From: Chitinophaga eiseniae
GTDB taxonomy: Bacteria > Bacteroidota > Bacteroidia > Chitinophagales > Chitinophagaceae
Assembly: GCF_900167135.1 (NCBI RefSeq)
Contig: NZ_FUWZ01000003.1
Span: 186,001 to 250,000, forward strand
Reading direction: 5' to 3'
DNA: 64,000 bases
This document shows positions 7,787 to 18,380 of this stretch, one piece after another. Under the pieces are notes generated by a model. The model was not told the DNA's origin. It did not search any database and saw nothing but the letters and a program-made list of their open reading frames with translations. Position 1 is the stretch's first letter, and every line of letters starts with the position of its first letter. Made by a program: the position numbers and the translations under genes.

Positions 7787-8040
7787 TTCTTGTCAGCTTT
7801 GCTTTGTAATAGCAGCAGGATTTCCCCCTGCGACTTCATAATGGCATCCTGCTTGCGGTTCATCTCCTTCATGTCCTCCCGATAGTCGGAAAGGAAAACC
7901 GCTTTCCAGCTTTCCAGATTCGTTACACGAACTTCTGTTTTTGCAACCATCGCACCGGTATTAAATATCAACGTACCAACAGCGATTATGAATGCTACTA
8001 TAGCGCTGAGCAGATGCCATACTTTTAATTGCGCGTTCAT
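7783..8040 (-). CDS. Small membrane-anchored coiled-coil protein of lysis module
   Basis: 85 residues: one TM near residues 9-32, then a charged helix (SDYREDMKEMNRKQDAIMKSQGEILLLL). It overlaps its neighbours by 4 bp on each side. The plan resembles XhlA-type or other accessory holin proteins. Function is inferred from position. Confidence 0.6.
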   Translation of the reverse strand: MNAQLKVWHLLSAIVAFIIAVGTLIFNTGAMVAKTEVRVTNLESWKAVFLSDYREDMKEMNRKQDAIMKSQGEILLLLQSKADKK

Positions 8041-8420
8041 CTTTTTCGGTTATTTTTTAGTACTCTAAAGCAGGCAAAAAGGAATAGAATCCCCTGCGCC
8101 GCAACCACCCACAAACACTGCCGGCGACAGATAAGATAGTGCGGGATATCCACGGCCTGATTAATCGCCAAAGCAGATAGAAGCGTCAGTACGTCCTTGT
8201 CTCGGCGCCCGTTGCTTGCTACATACAGCCACATCGCTATGAAAATCAGCAGGTAAGACAGCATTCCGAATACATGGTAGAAGTACCACTGTTTCCCGTC
8301 CCACATACCCGTAGGATAGAACCAATAGACAATATCCTGCCCCCCCCGCCACAACTGGTGTAGGCAGGAAAGAGGCCAGGACAAAGCCAACAGGATTAAT
8401 ATGCCGTCTTTTCGTTTCAT
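8037..8420 (-). CDS. Polytopic membrane protein of lysis module
   Basis: 127 residues with about four TM helices and a basic C-terminus (KNNRKR). It is not recognised. It sits between two other small membrane proteins with start-stop overlaps, so a holin or antiholin role is possible. Confidence 0.6.
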   Translation of the reverse strand: MKRKDGILILLALSWPLSCLHQLWRGGQDIVYWFYPTGMWDGKQWYFYHVFGMLSYLLIFIAMWLYVASNGRRDKDVLTLLSALAINQAVDIPHYLICRRQCLWVVAAQGILFLFACFRVLKNNRKR

Positions 8421-8662
8421 TCTGCAGGCGGCGGATTTTTAACAGGAGGAGGCAACGGGCCACCAGGGCCGTCCATGGTTTTCGGCGTTGCCTTGCCGGC
8501 GTCAGCTGAAATACGTCCAAGCACCGCGATCAAAGCAGCAATACCTATTTTGACGTAGCCTGTTTCACCTGCCTTGATCATTTCGTCGATTACCATCAGA
8601 GCTGCCAAAAGGTAGCCCACGACAGATGTCCATGTTGATTTTCCTAAAAGAAGTTGTTTCAT
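8417..8662 (-). CDS. Putative holin
   Basis: 81 residues: two hydrophobic segments (about 14-28 and 37-50) and a proline-rich C-terminal tail (GPGGPLPPPVKNPPPAE). Small size, TM pattern and first place in the lysis module make it the best holin candidate. Confidence 0.55.
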   Translation of the reverse strand: MKQLLLGKSTWTSVVGYLLAALMVIDEMIKAGETGYVKIGIAALIAVLGRISADAGKATPKTMDGPGGPLPPPVKNPPPAE

Positions 8663-8674
8663 ATGATTGTGTTT

Positions 8675-11600
8675 TTAGTTTGATCGTGAAAGTAATTTCC
8701 ATCCAGCGCCGTCAGACTGTACCTCCCATGTTGTATTTGCAGGGAAAGTAGTAGTCCCTGAACCATCTATGCTCACGGATGATATCGTGCAGCTACCAGC
8801 TGTTGTATTGCGTATCTTGTAGATGCGATTCGGGTAGGTGGCCGCCGCTGGCAGGGTAACCGTAATGCCGCTGGCGGTTATGAAAACGGTAGTAACTTCC
8901 CCTAACGTCGTACTGGTCGAAATGCTCGAAGTTGTAGCGCCAAAAGATCCTCCTGATTGCAGGGTGCTGGCAGGATTGACCCCAACTCCCAAGTAACCGG
9001 AAGGGAATATATTATTCTGCGCTGTTGTGCTGCCGCTGATGCTATATGCAGAGTTAGTAGATCCGTACAAGTTATTCACCCCTATCTGAAGCGATGTATC
9101 ACTGCTGAAAACTGCCCGGTAGGCGTGTGATGCGGCATTGCTGCCCCCATAATTATTATTGAACCATACGCGCCCTGTGTTCGATACTAAGAAGCCGGTA
9201 TTTGCAGTACCGGCGTAACCGTAACCTTCCGCGTGGTTGCTGGAAATATCAACAGACCCGTTGTTGCTTGAAAGCACCGCATAAGTATTACTACTATCCA
9301 GCGTATTGCTTCGGATCTGTACATTCCGCGAGTAGTCGGCTCGGATACCTGCATATTTGAATACGTTGTTGGTTATCGTAATGGTATTGAAACGCGAGGT
9401 TCCATTCAACCCCAGTGCAGCAGCCCCCATATTGGCTAGCGTGTTGGGCTGGTGTACGATCGTATTTCCGCTAATGTACACGTTGATGTTAGCAGTTGCG
9501 AGATTGTAGTACGTATATATTGTATTTGTTGCTGTAGCCGAGTTCAGGTAAGTAAACCTGTTGCCGGTGATACGCAGTGTTCCACCGATAGCCTCCCCGC
9601 CGGCGCCTGAAAAGTTGAATCCCGAACCGAGTAAGTCGTATGTGCCGGAACTGAAAGTAACATTGTTGTCCTTTATATCGTAGTTCGCGTCCCGCACTTC
9701 ATACAGGAATATCGCTCGGTTAGAGTGGTTTCCGAGATATATAGTGTTACCCGAAATCATGTTATTCCCTCCCCCGGCGCTAATAGACCCGTACACTGTG
9801 TTGTTTGCGATAACCGACCCCTCCACGTTTCCGTGGAAATCCACCGCACCATTTCCTCCGCTATTCGTAGAGTCGGCAAAGGTGTTATTTATTACGCGGA
9901 TACCGCGGTTAACGAGCGGATATGATGCCATGCTGCCGACGCTGATACCGTGCCGGGTTGCGTAGGCGTAGTTGCGTTCTATGGTAATATTCTGTGAGTT
10001 TGCGATCAGTAGCCCGTAGGGATTGATGCTTTGCTGGTTCATCGATGCGTAGCAGTCACGGATCCCGCTGTTTATGCAGAAGTAGTAGTTTATATTGCCA
10101 CGGTTGCCGTTTATGCTCTTTACGTTATATACATTGTAACCTAATCCGTGCTTTATACCTATGCCGATTGTGTAATTCCGGCTGTCAACTGTGAGGTTGG
10201 ATATGCTGCCTTTAATCGGCGTTACTTTATAAACGCTGGTGCTGGCGGTCGGATAGTTCCCGAATAAACCACCTTGCACGTAGGCGGTGCTGCCGGTGCT
10301 GGATTTGGTGGTAAAAAAGTACTCTCCTTGCTTGTAGAAATAGCGATATGAACTATAACTATAACTCGCTGTGTCACCGATCATAATCAGGTCGTTTGCA
10401 TTCAGAGAGGTTGAGGATACGAGTGCAATGCTGGTATCCTGTGTCTTCGCAACGGATGTAAGGTTCGGAAGCTGCGTAACAGTTCCTTCTCCGTATAACG
10501 CCCATGTGTCCGGCGGCCCAACTGGTGGAGGGTTAGCGGTTGAGGGTAAAGCAACGATAATAGTTTTATCAATCCCCTGACCAGACAGGTTTACGCCGTC
10601 ACGTAAATTCACCTGGTAACTGATTGCATATGAGCCGTTGCCTAACACCACGTTTGTGGCGCCGAAGTCGAGAGCTTTCTGTATGATACGCAGGTCGTCG
10701 GTTATCCCGTCCCTCGCCGGCCCCCACCAGTCAACTTTGACCGTATGCTTGTCGTATATGCGTTTCCAATACCCACCAGCAGCGCCGGGGATAATCACGC
10801 CAGTGTCGGCAACTGCCGGCCCTGCAATACGGTAAAATAACCCGCCGCGAGTGGTATCTATCCAGTACAGCAAGTTAGCCCGTCCGGTATATGAGTAAAA
10901 GCTGTTTAGCGCCTGCACTGTATCCACTTCCCCGATCTTTCCCCAGTCCATGTTTCCAGCCGCGTCACCGACGATCGCCCGTCCTGCTCCGGTATTAGCA
11001 TTGTACAGCTGTAGCTTATAGGCAGTCAATAAACTGTCGCCCCGGAGGTTGGCCAGCTTCTGCGTGCCGGCATACCATCCGAAGGAATATTTAGTGCCCA
11101 CTGAATCGACGCTGGCCCACAATTCTGTGCTATCCACTCCGATAGCCTTATCGACGCTATTAGTCCCCATATGTGGGTAAAACACAAGTCTGCTGCCCGG
11201 GCTTCGGCCGGAATAGGTAGGCTTAAATTGCCCTGGAGTTCCAAAAAGTACGTGATTGCCAGCCGCATTTTGCATACTGAAAACCCCCGTTATGTTTGTA
11301 ACAGTATCTCTTTTAATCTGAAATATGGTAGAACTCAAATCGTAAAAACGGAAGTCTGCTGCTCGGTTCATCTTAAATCCTAATCCACCTGTAGCGCTGG
11401 TGGTAGGGCCTATATAGCTCGTGTCAGTGCCAGTCATGCCGGCAACAAATGTTAGATAATCTCCGAATCCATATGTCGGCCGCGTTATGATTGCCTGACC
11501 ATTAATATTAAATCCTGGCCCTGCCTGTGGCGCCGTGATCTGGTTACGGATGTACCGCAAGTCTGCTGCGCCGTAGGTCGGTTTGTTCAGCAGGGAGTCC

Positions 11601-11971
11601 GGCAACGCGTTGATGTTAGCCTGCGGGATTCCGGTCATCTTAATAGCCAGCTCCCCTCCAGATGTGAGGCGGAAGTAAAGGGTATCGTTACTACGACGCG
11701 CGGAGTCCAGAGCTGTAATCTGCGAGGCAGAAACAATTTTATTCCACCAGGACCCATTCCATGTATACAAGCTGCTGTCAGAAAGCTGGTATACTATTGC
11801 TCCCGGAACAGCTAGATTGCTTCGCATTACAGTATCACGCGGCAGATTCAATGTGCTATCTACAATGATATTCTTGAACCTCCAACCATATTCCGGCCTG
11901 TTCTGATACGTCTGTGCTGATGCGGTGCACGCCAATAACAGCACTATTATTACATTTACTATTCTCTTCAT
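8675..11971 (-). CDS. Tail spike with right-handed beta-helix and N-terminal signal peptide
   Basis: 1098 residues. A clear Sec signal peptide (MKRIVNVIIVLLLACTASAQ) comes first. From about residue 410 a pectate-lyase-type start (VDWWGPARDGITDDLRIIQ) leads into a long parallel beta-helix rich in NN and IxNNT ladders (about 440-1000), then a small C-terminal beta domain. Phage spikes of this shape bind or cleave capsular polysaccharide. It follows the tail-fibre gene by 1 bp and precedes lysis genes. The signal peptide is odd for a virion protein, so a secreted depolymerase is an alternative. Confidence 0.7.
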   Translation of the reverse strand: MKRIVNVIIVLLLACTASAQTYQNRPEYGWRFKNIIVDSTLNLPRDTVMRSNLAVPGAIVYQLSDSSLYTWNGSWWNKIVSASQITALDSARRSNDTLYFRLTSGGELAIKMTGIPQANINALPDSLLNKPTYGAADLRYIRNQITAPQAGPGFNINGQAIITRPTYGFGDYLTFVAGMTGTDTSYIGPTTSATGGLGFKMNRAADFRFYDLSSTIFQIKRDTVTNITGVFSMQNAAGNHVLFGTPGQFKPTYSGRSPGSRLVFYPHMGTNSVDKAIGVDSTELWASVDSVGTKYSFGWYAGTQKLANLRGDSLLTAYKLQLYNANTGAGRAIVGDAAGNMDWGKIGEVDTVQALNSFYSYTGRANLLYWIDTTRGGLFYRIAGPAVADTGVIIPGAAGGYWKRIYDKHTVKVDWWGPARDGITDDLRIIQKALDFGATNVVLGNGSYAISYQVNLRDGVNLSGQGIDKTIIVALPSTANPPPVGPPDTWALYGEGTVTQLPNLTSVAKTQDTSIALVSSTSLNANDLIMIGDTASYSYSSYRYFYKQGEYFFTTKSSTGSTAYVQGGLFGNYPTASTSVYKVTPIKGSISNLTVDSRNYTIGIGIKHGLGYNVYNVKSINGNRGNINYYFCINSGIRDCYASMNQQSINPYGLLIANSQNITIERNYAYATRHGISVGSMASYPLVNRGIRVINNTFADSTNSGGNGAVDFHGNVEGSVIANNTVYGSISAGGGNNMISGNTIYLGNHSNRAIFLYEVRDANYDIKDNNVTFSSGTYDLLGSGFNFSGAGGEAIGGTLRITGNRFTYLNSATATNTIYTYYNLATANINVYISGNTIVHQPNTLANMGAAALGLNGTSRFNTITITNNVFKYAGIRADYSRNVQIRSNTLDSSNTYAVLSSNNGSVDISSNHAEGYGYAGTANTGFLVSNTGRVWFNNNYGGSNAASHAYRAVFSSDTSLQIGVNNLYGSTNSAYSISGSTTAQNNIFPSGYLGVGVNPASTLQSGGSFGATTSSISTSTTLGEVTTVFITASGITVTLPAAATYPNRIYKIRNTTAGSCTISSVSIDGSGTTTFPANTTWEVQSDGAGWKLLSRSN

Positions 11972-11972
11972 G

Positions 11973-13280
11973 TCAATAATTAATTAGCGGCAAAGCGCCT
12001 ACGTTTTTACCTCTTGTTTCATTTCCACCAGTAGATGATGTGGCTTCATATACATTATCAAAATCATTATTTCCTGATATTGCCCAACCATGCGATCCTG
12101 GTGTCCCTGGTGTTCTATTATACATATGCGAATGGCTTTTAAATAAATCATCCTGCAGGCTACCTGTAAGGTTAGATTGTCCCGCTGCTGAACGATCAAC
12201 GTCTACCGATCCAGAAGGGTCTAAGTAACGCGGAAATCGCCCGGAAAGATTCGGGAAGTTGAAAGTCGTTGATCCGTCTCCTGTCCCCCATAAACCTTTG
12301 TTCAATAGCCAGGTGGCATTATCTACCACTGCCGCAGGCTGCGCGGCTGCCAGTCTCTGAACCCATGCCCACACTCCGGGATATTCGGTGCGTAAAACAG
12401 GAGTGTCTGTTGTTGCAATAAACTGGTTAGGCCCCTTCAGATATCCGAAATCCACTGTTCCGATGCGATTAAATCTATCACTCCCTGAATAATGCACAAT
12501 GCGCCATCCATTGCCGGCAGCGTTAGGGATCAGCAGTATCTGATCATTCTGCCCCAGATAAAATGAAGGCCATGTTGTGTTATTGAACGCAATTGTGTCT
12601 GAACCAGCACAGGTAAGTGTAGCCTGCCGGTGCACGCCACCGTTTGAAGTGATTGCCAAAATCACATTTTGCGGATAGGCTGCTGCTGACGGCAAACCCA
12701 CAGTAAGAATCGCTGATGCCCCCTGCAAAACAATCAATTTGCGGAACATGCCACCTGTAATGGTTGAGCTGGACGTAATTATCTGTTCTCCATTAGTAAA
12801 GCGCGCTATGGCGTCAGGAGTGGGTATATATGCGCTGAACTGAGGATCAAAGGAGATAATTACTTCTTCATCTGCTGAAAATATATCTCCAGGCTGAAGT
12901 AGTACAATACCACCCCCAACTACAGTATTGTCCCACAATACACCTTTAGGAATAAGCAATCCGTTACGGTGTACTTCGTAAAACTTACCATCCAAAAACG
13001 GATCATCAATTTCGCCCTGCCCGTCGCCATTTACGATGATAGAAGCCCCTGGCGGCACTGATCCTGGAGTGCTTCCGGTAACCTTATAGCGCCGGGATGG
13101 GATCAGTGTGCCACTACCAAGGACAGAGGATATAAGCTGCGCCAGGTCATTAACGGAAATTCGCTTACCTAACAAATCCGTGGCCTTACCTATGGCCAGA
13201 TAATCCGATAGTGCAGGTAAGCTCACATCGGCCAGTTCCTGAATGGCCACCAAATTCACTATGTCTACATTCGGTTTCAT
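11973..13280 (-). CDS. Tail fibre/collar-domain protein
   Basis: 435 residues. The C-terminal third carries a phage tail-collar-like pattern: GYLKGPNQF, GLWGTGDGSTTFNFPNLSGR, then a His-containing SHSHMY loop and a glycine-rich end. Such domains trimerise and bind receptors. The N-terminal part (DLAQLISSVLGSG) probably attaches to the baseplate. It overlaps the upstream gene by 1 bp. Confidence 0.7.
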   Translation of the reverse strand: MKPNVDIVNLVAIQELADVSLPALSDYLAIGKATDLLGKRISVNDLAQLISSVLGSGTLIPSRRYKVTGSTPGSVPPGASIIVNGDGQGEIDDPFLDGKFYEVHRNGLLIPKGVLWDNTVVGGGIVLLQPGDIFSADEEVIISFDPQFSAYIPTPDAIARFTNGEQIITSSSTITGGMFRKLIVLQGASAILTVGLPSAAAYPQNVILAITSNGGVHRQATLTCAGSDTIAFNNTTWPSFYLGQNDQILLIPNAAGNGWRIVHYSGSDRFNRIGTVDFGYLKGPNQFIATTDTPVLRTEYPGVWAWVQRLAAAQPAAVVDNATWLLNKGLWGTGDGSTTFNFPNLSGRFPRYLDPSGSVDVDRSAAGQSNLTGSLQDDLFKSHSHMYNRTPGTPGSHGWAISGNNDFDNVYEATSSTGGNETRGKNVGALPLINY

Positions 13281-14047
13281 TACGCAATAGGCGTTAATAC
13301 ATTGTCCATATCCTGATCCATACTAATCACATTATCTAAAGTTTGATCTGAGCTGATAGCGAAGGACGCCCCCTGCTGAGCGAAAACGGTTATCGGGAAT
13401 GGCTGCGGAGCGTTATACTCTATTTCCATATTGAAATAGCACCCGCCATCGACAGAGCTAATCAGCCTATAATAATTGCCGTGGTTGGCGGAATAATCGT
13501 TGAAAATCTGTATGACATCATCCGGGTTTGTTGCCGGTCCGATAAGCGTAAAGTCATACCAGAACACGGAAAGCGGATACGGATTCGGACATCCAACAAG
13601 CATTTTCTTGCTAAAATCTGATAGGTAAACTACTTTCTGGATTGGTTTCGCTTCAGTCTTCAGCTCTCCGCAACCAATGGCAGATACGTCGAATTTGACC
13701 ACATCCCGCATCTGGGAAGTGAGGTTGAGGCTCGTCAACAGGATTTCTCCGGAATGAACGATACCTCCGTTTTCAAAGGCACTTGCCGCCCATTTCAACC
13801 GGGTGCCGCTTTGCCCTGCTTTCTGGAAATCCAGGAAGTTGTATGCTTCCGTATAAACCAGTAGGACCGGCATGTCAATAGTATATCCCATGTAGTCCGG
13901 TATATAATCACGCCACCGGGACTGTGGTCCGCTGATTTCTCGCGTGTCGAAAGTCTGCGAGATCTGGCAGTCGGTAGCATAGCACACCGGGATCATCTCA
14001 CCGTTAACTTCGATGCTGGCCATAAAATCTGAACCAGGTATTGGCAT
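13280..14047 (-). CDS. Tail protein with tail-tube-like beta domain
   Basis: 255 residues. The opening GSDFMASIEVNGEMIPVCYATDCQ and the following beta pattern resemble siphovirus tail-tube subunits, although a separate tube gene exists at 19056. Its place between the baseplate hub and fibre genes suggests a distal tail or baseplate part derived from a tube fold. Exact role unknown. Confidence 0.5.
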   Translation of the reverse strand: MPIPGSDFMASIEVNGEMIPVCYATDCQISQTFDTREISGPQSRWRDYIPDYMGYTIDMPVLLVYTEAYNFLDFQKAGQSGTRLKWAASAFENGGIVHSGEILLTSLNLTSQMRDVVKFDVSAIGCGELKTEAKPIQKVVYLSDFSKKMLVGCPNPYPLSVFWYDFTLIGPATNPDDVIQIFNDYSANHGNYYRLISSVDGGCYFNMEIEYNAPQPFPITVFAQQGASFAISSDQTLDNVISMDQDMDNVLTPIA

Positions 14048-16002
14048 TATTCGTCGTTTGAGTCCTCAATGTCAAATTCTGTGTAGGTGGTATCTGCGCC
14101 GTTTTCCGGCAATACCTCCTGCAGGTTGGTGACATGGGTGCATGTTTTAACTATATACCGATCTGTTGTTTGGACAAACTGCCGTCCAAACAGATAATCA
14201 AAAGAGAAGATGTGCCAGAACTCAATCGTGTTGCTGTACAAGTTACCCTCCCATCCATACACCGGTCGGGCATACTGGTCTATGATCGAGTCGGCCAAAT
14301 GCTGCTCTACATCCAGTTTATCCGCCGGAACCGTCTCAGACGCCCATTTTTCAGATGGTACGCCGGTATCGGATACTGAAATAGTATTTGCCAGCCCGTT
14401 AAGTCCGGTATCCATAAAGTAAAACTTCTCATCTTCCAGCGGCTTGGAGAAGCGGCCGTTGTTTGTATCGATGATTTTTCTTCCCACGGATGACATGGGG
14501 ATTATCCCTATTTTTATCGGGTATATCTCCACTCCTTGGGCAGAATCAGGGGCATCGAGAGTATTAGGATCTGTCGGCGTGTAGATACTTGTTTGTAATT
14601 CCAGCTGGCTAGATGTCTCAAACTCCCCTATTTTTGTTGGAATAGGGACGCTCTTAATCTCCAAGCTACCAATTTGCTTGCGCCCAGATCGCCTAATATC
14701 AATATCCGCCACAGGTCCATAAGTCCAGTCACCTGAAGAAGAAAGGTATAACCTCTGCCCAGGATTCGGCCCCGCCAATACAACGCGGATTTTAAAGGCG
14801 TCTACATTGCGGAATTTATATTTGAATGACAGCTGAATTATGTCGCCCGGGCGCGGAGATCCCACCTCCGGAGGGACAAAAACACCCCCAAAAAAGTTGA
14901 TAATAAAGTCCTCACCTGGAGAAGCACTATTATACTGAAGAAAGGCTGTATAAGGGTCTTCTTTTGTCCCACTGCCGTGTTGCTGAACATCCGGAGCTAT
15001 CATACCTGGCCAGTCCTGGAATTGCGTACCAACCCCCGGAAAGTCATGGTATACACTCCAATCGAAATTCGCCAATCGGTTTAACGAACGATAATCCAGC
15101 GATAATTCGACCTTCTTTATTGCCGGGAACATGATGATATTCGCAAAATCATCCACAGGGGTAGCGTCTTTTGCTGCCCGGCTAACTCCGATCGTCCTGC
15201 GGGCCGTTTGAAGCGTAATGATGTTTTTGATACCAAGGATATAGTTTTCGGCAGTGATTGCCGGACGCAAAAGATCCGGCATCCGGATAATCCATATCTT
15301 ATTCTGGGCGATGAATAACCGTAGGTAGAACTGCTTGCATACCTTTTCAAGTACCGTATAGACATCATCCGGTCCTTTTGCGAAGTCAAAAAACATGTCC
15401 GAATGAACGTATAGGTCATTGAGAAAGGAACCACCTATGCCGATGTTCTCCGGACGGAGGGTATTAATTACATTCACCTCCATGTCATCTTCCATAACCT
15501 GCATCAATCCACGCGTAATAAGCACGTCGTACAGGTCCATCCATCGATAGTCGATCAGACCAGTCCCCTTATAAGCATCCCATTTTACTCCTTTAGTGAA
15601 CGACAGGCCATCCACTGCTGTTAAAGTCACAGTGTATGGTGGGGCTTTATATTCGTAAGTGCATGAATCCGGCTTGACATAATATCTTCCGTATAGTACA
15701 TCGGCTCGGTATACATCAATACGAAACCTACGTTCATCTACATCAAAGAAATGTGCAGGCAGCGGCTCGTCAGGTGCGCCAGTAAATTCATACTGAAGTG
15801 TAGCCTGCTGACCGATAATAATAGTTGCTTTATCATCGGATGTATCCACGCGTTCAAGAACCAAAGGTTCGGCTGAAGGAGTTAATATGATCGGGGTTGC
15901 TCCTCCGTTGGCTTCATCATCCCATATATCTGCACGCCATGCAACTGGGTGTATCTCATGGTTGTCGATGAATGACAAGGTATGTGTGTGAAAATAAGGC
16001 AT
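14047..16002 (-). CDS. Tail-associated/baseplate hub protein
   Basis: 651 residues, no signal peptide. The N-terminus is beta-rich, with a DDKATIIIGQQATLQYEF segment common in Bacteroidota phage baseplate proteins. Position directly after the tape measure (1-bp overlap) is where siphoviruses encode the tail-associated hub. No hydrolase motif is seen. Assignment is mainly by gene order. Confidence 0.55.
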   Translation of the reverse strand: MPYFHTHTLSFIDNHEIHPVAWRADIWDDEANGGATPIILTPSAEPLVLERVDTSDDKATIIIGQQATLQYEFTGAPDEPLPAHFFDVDERRFRIDVYRADVLYGRYYVKPDSCTYEYKAPPYTVTLTAVDGLSFTKGVKWDAYKGTGLIDYRWMDLYDVLITRGLMQVMEDDMEVNVINTLRPENIGIGGSFLNDLYVHSDMFFDFAKGPDDVYTVLEKVCKQFYLRLFIAQNKIWIIRMPDLLRPAITAENYILGIKNIITLQTARRTIGVSRAAKDATPVDDFANIIMFPAIKKVELSLDYRSLNRLANFDWSVYHDFPGVGTQFQDWPGMIAPDVQQHGSGTKEDPYTAFLQYNSASPGEDFIINFFGGVFVPPEVGSPRPGDIIQLSFKYKFRNVDAFKIRVVLAGPNPGQRLYLSSSGDWTYGPVADIDIRRSGRKQIGSLEIKSVPIPTKIGEFETSSQLELQTSIYTPTDPNTLDAPDSAQGVEIYPIKIGIIPMSSVGRKIIDTNNGRFSKPLEDEKFYFMDTGLNGLANTISVSDTGVPSEKWASETVPADKLDVEQHLADSIIDQYARPVYGWEGNLYSNTIEFWHIFSFDYLFGRQFVQTTDRYIVKTCTHVTNLQEVLPENGADTTYTEFDIEDSNDE

Positions 16003-18380
16003 TAGTTTATCCGGGCTTTTGCGCGGGTAGCCCGCTGGTTAGCAAAAGCGATATCCTGGCCGCGCAGGACACCTACTACCCGAACAACACGAGCGCCGCC
16101 ACCACCCAAACGATCCAGCACCTCAGAAGGAATAACGTATTCTTCACGGCCGGGGTTATCGCCGACCATGGCAAGCTGTGGGCCGCCAATTATACCCCCG
16201 CCCGTCGCGAATGACGGTGTTTTATTTCGCAAAACTTCGCCCAAAGCTACAGCGCCAATGCCGGCCGCCAACGCTACATATGGATTTGCTAACAGTGATT
16301 TTTCAGCAATAATTTTAAGAGTTGCTGCAGCAATAAGCGCCTTCCCAAAGTCAGCGATAAATTGCCCCATAACACCAACAAGTTTGTATAATGAAGCCCC
16401 GAGTGAATCACCTCCAGAAACAATACTTGCAATTACATTGCCAATACCATAGGCAGTCGCATTTGCCAATCCTGAAAACTGCTCCTTTAAATCAATAGTC
16501 GCTGCGCCCAAAGGCTCAGTTATCTTACCCCAAGTGATAGTGGTGTTGTCTATTTTAGACTGCATCCTATCCCTAGTATCTTGATACCTTTTGTTAAATT
16601 CATTTTGGTATTTATCCAGGTTCTGCAACCCACCTGGATCAATTTTACGAATAATAAATGCCTTGCCAACCTCCTGTAAGCGTTTTCCTATTTTCTCGGT
16701 ACCTATGGTCGCAGCGCCTATGTGATTTATTTGATCAGCTATGTTTTTGAGTACAGGAGATGCTGGAGTAAGCCCAAGTTTAACCAATTCCTCAAATGCT
16801 TTTTGTAGTGCAGTAACCTTATCTTTAGAAATGGAATCAAAAGATGCGCCGGTAAGCTGTGCCTGGTAGTCAATATTAGACAGTTCCTTATCGAGTGACT
16901 TTAAGACATCCTCAGTAGTTTTCACCTTCTTATCCTTAATATCTCCTGCAAAAAAGTTAAATTTATACTTCTTTGCTAGGTCAGCAGCTTGATCTTGAAA
17001 TTCTTTTGCTATCTTCTCAAATAGAGCCTGTGTCTTATCATTTTCTTTTGCAATCTTCTCACGCTCGGCAGTTGCTGCTTTTTCATATAGCTTTTCAGCG
17101 TCCTTACCTTTACCTTTTAATCCACTAAATATATAAGGCACAACATCTTCTGACGGCTTGCTTCTGACTTCTTGCGCCGCCAATGCTTGTTCTGCAGCCT
17201 TTTGTAAGGCAACCTGCGCAGCGGCTTTCAGTAAAGTAAATTTTATATAAGCATCAGCATTCTTTGCCAATCCCTGTTCAACCTCATCGAGAGTTTTTAC
17301 AGCACTAGTTGTTTTCCCGATCGTCTCGTTATACTGCTTTACTACTCCCGTTTTGTCAATGAAACCCTTTTTAGCCAGTTCTAAATTGTTTTTCAGAGTG
17401 CTTATCTGTGCATATGCTTTTGCATACTCATTAGAAGCGCCCTTTATAGCATCGGCATGGGCTCTAAATGCACGGGTCGCATCGCTTACAGTGCCGAATA
17501 TTTCAGAAATAGCTTTCCCGAGACCGCCATATTTCTGAATTGTGACAGTCAACAATGATGTTATAGCAGAAACAGCAAATGCGATACCTGCGGGGCCAAC
17601 CAGTGCACCTCCGAGTGCCCTTAAGGCACCAGCAGCGCCACCATTAGCAGCGGACAGTCGACCCAGACTCTCGATTAAAGGGGGAATATTGTTTTGAATG
17701 GCGATAAACCCGAAAGGCAAATCTTGCGCGATACGACTAAAATCTGTCAATGCAGCACCGCCGGCAGCAGCGGGGCGCCTAATGTTTTGGATAGCGCGAC
17801 CAGCGTTAGTCAACGCTCCATTTAGGCCAACATATGACAATTGTCCCAGTTGAGCACTATTTATGAAGCCTCTCATCACCGCAGAATTGGCTGATACATT
17901 TCTGTTCAATCCAACCATAGTGGCACTAACCGACCTAATCAAACGATCCATCCCCGTAACAGCGTTACCTGCATTAGTCAGTGCCCCACCTAATCCCACA
18001 AAGGATATTCTGCCATTTTGCGCATCTGTAATGAAAGCGCGCATGGTAGGCGATGTTCCTAAAAGATTATGGTTGAATCCTTGTATTGATGCTGTTACCT
18101 GAGATGTACCACGATTTACGAAGCTTAATGTACTGGCAAGGTTCTGGGCGGAAGATCCAGCTGTATTTCCTGATTGTGTGGCACTGGCAAGTGAATTACT
18201 TAGAGCGTTAGCCGCGGCAGTCGCAGCGTTGGCCGCTGAAGTCAGGGAGCTCATGGAGCTGGCAGCATCTGCCATCCCAGATCCAGCTGCCTGCGCCTGG
18301 GCTAATGCCGCCTGAAGTGTAGAAATGAATTGAGACGCATCAGCGCTAAGTTGTACGTTTAACCCCTGGTTGACTGCCAT
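16002..18380 (-). CDS. Tail tape measure protein
   Basis: 792 residues, rich in Ala, Ser and Gln, with long helical stretches (residues 1-240 carry repeated AGRAIQN/GNAVTGMDRL segments), a hydrophobic patch near 250-280 (GALVGPAGIAFAVSAITSLL) and a hydrophobic region near 690-720. This is the normal make-up of a tape measure. Its start overlaps the frameshifted chaperone gene by 35 bp. At about 1.5 angstroms per residue the tail would be near 120 nm, an estimate. Confidence 0.85.
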   Translation of the reverse strand: MAVNQGLNVQLSADASQFISTLQAALAQAQAAGSGMADAASSMSSLTSAANAATAAANALSNSLASATQSGNTAGSSAQNLASTLSFVNRGTSQVTASIQGFNHNLLGTSPTMRAFITDAQNGRISFVGLGGALTNAGNAVTGMDRLIRSVSATMVGLNRNVSANSAVMRGFINSAQLGQLSYVGLNGALTNAGRAIQNIRRPAAAGGAALTDFSRIAQDLPFGFIAIQNNIPPLIESLGRLSAANGGAAGALRALGGALVGPAGIAFAVSAITSLLTVTIQKYGGLGKAISEIFGTVSDATRAFRAHADAIKGASNEYAKAYAQISTLKNNLELAKKGFIDKTGVVKQYNETIGKTTSAVKTLDEVEQGLAKNADAYIKFTLLKAAAQVALQKAAEQALAAQEVRSKPSEDVVPYIFSGLKGKGKDAEKLYEKAATAEREKIAKENDKTQALFEKIAKEFQDQAADLAKKYKFNFFAGDIKDKKVKTTEDVLKSLDKELSNIDYQAQLTGASFDSISKDKVTALQKAFEELVKLGLTPASPVLKNIADQINHIGAATIGTEKIGKRLQEVGKAFIIRKIDPGGLQNLDKYQNEFNKRYQDTRDRMQSKIDNTTITWGKITEPLGAATIDLKEQFSGLANATAYGIGNVIASIVSGGDSLGASLYKLVGVMGQFIADFGKALIAAATLKIIAEKSLLANPYVALAAGIGAVALGEVLRNKTPSFATGGGIIGGPQLAMVGDNPGREEYVIPSEVLDRLGGGGARVVRVVGVLRGQDIAFANQRATRAKARIN

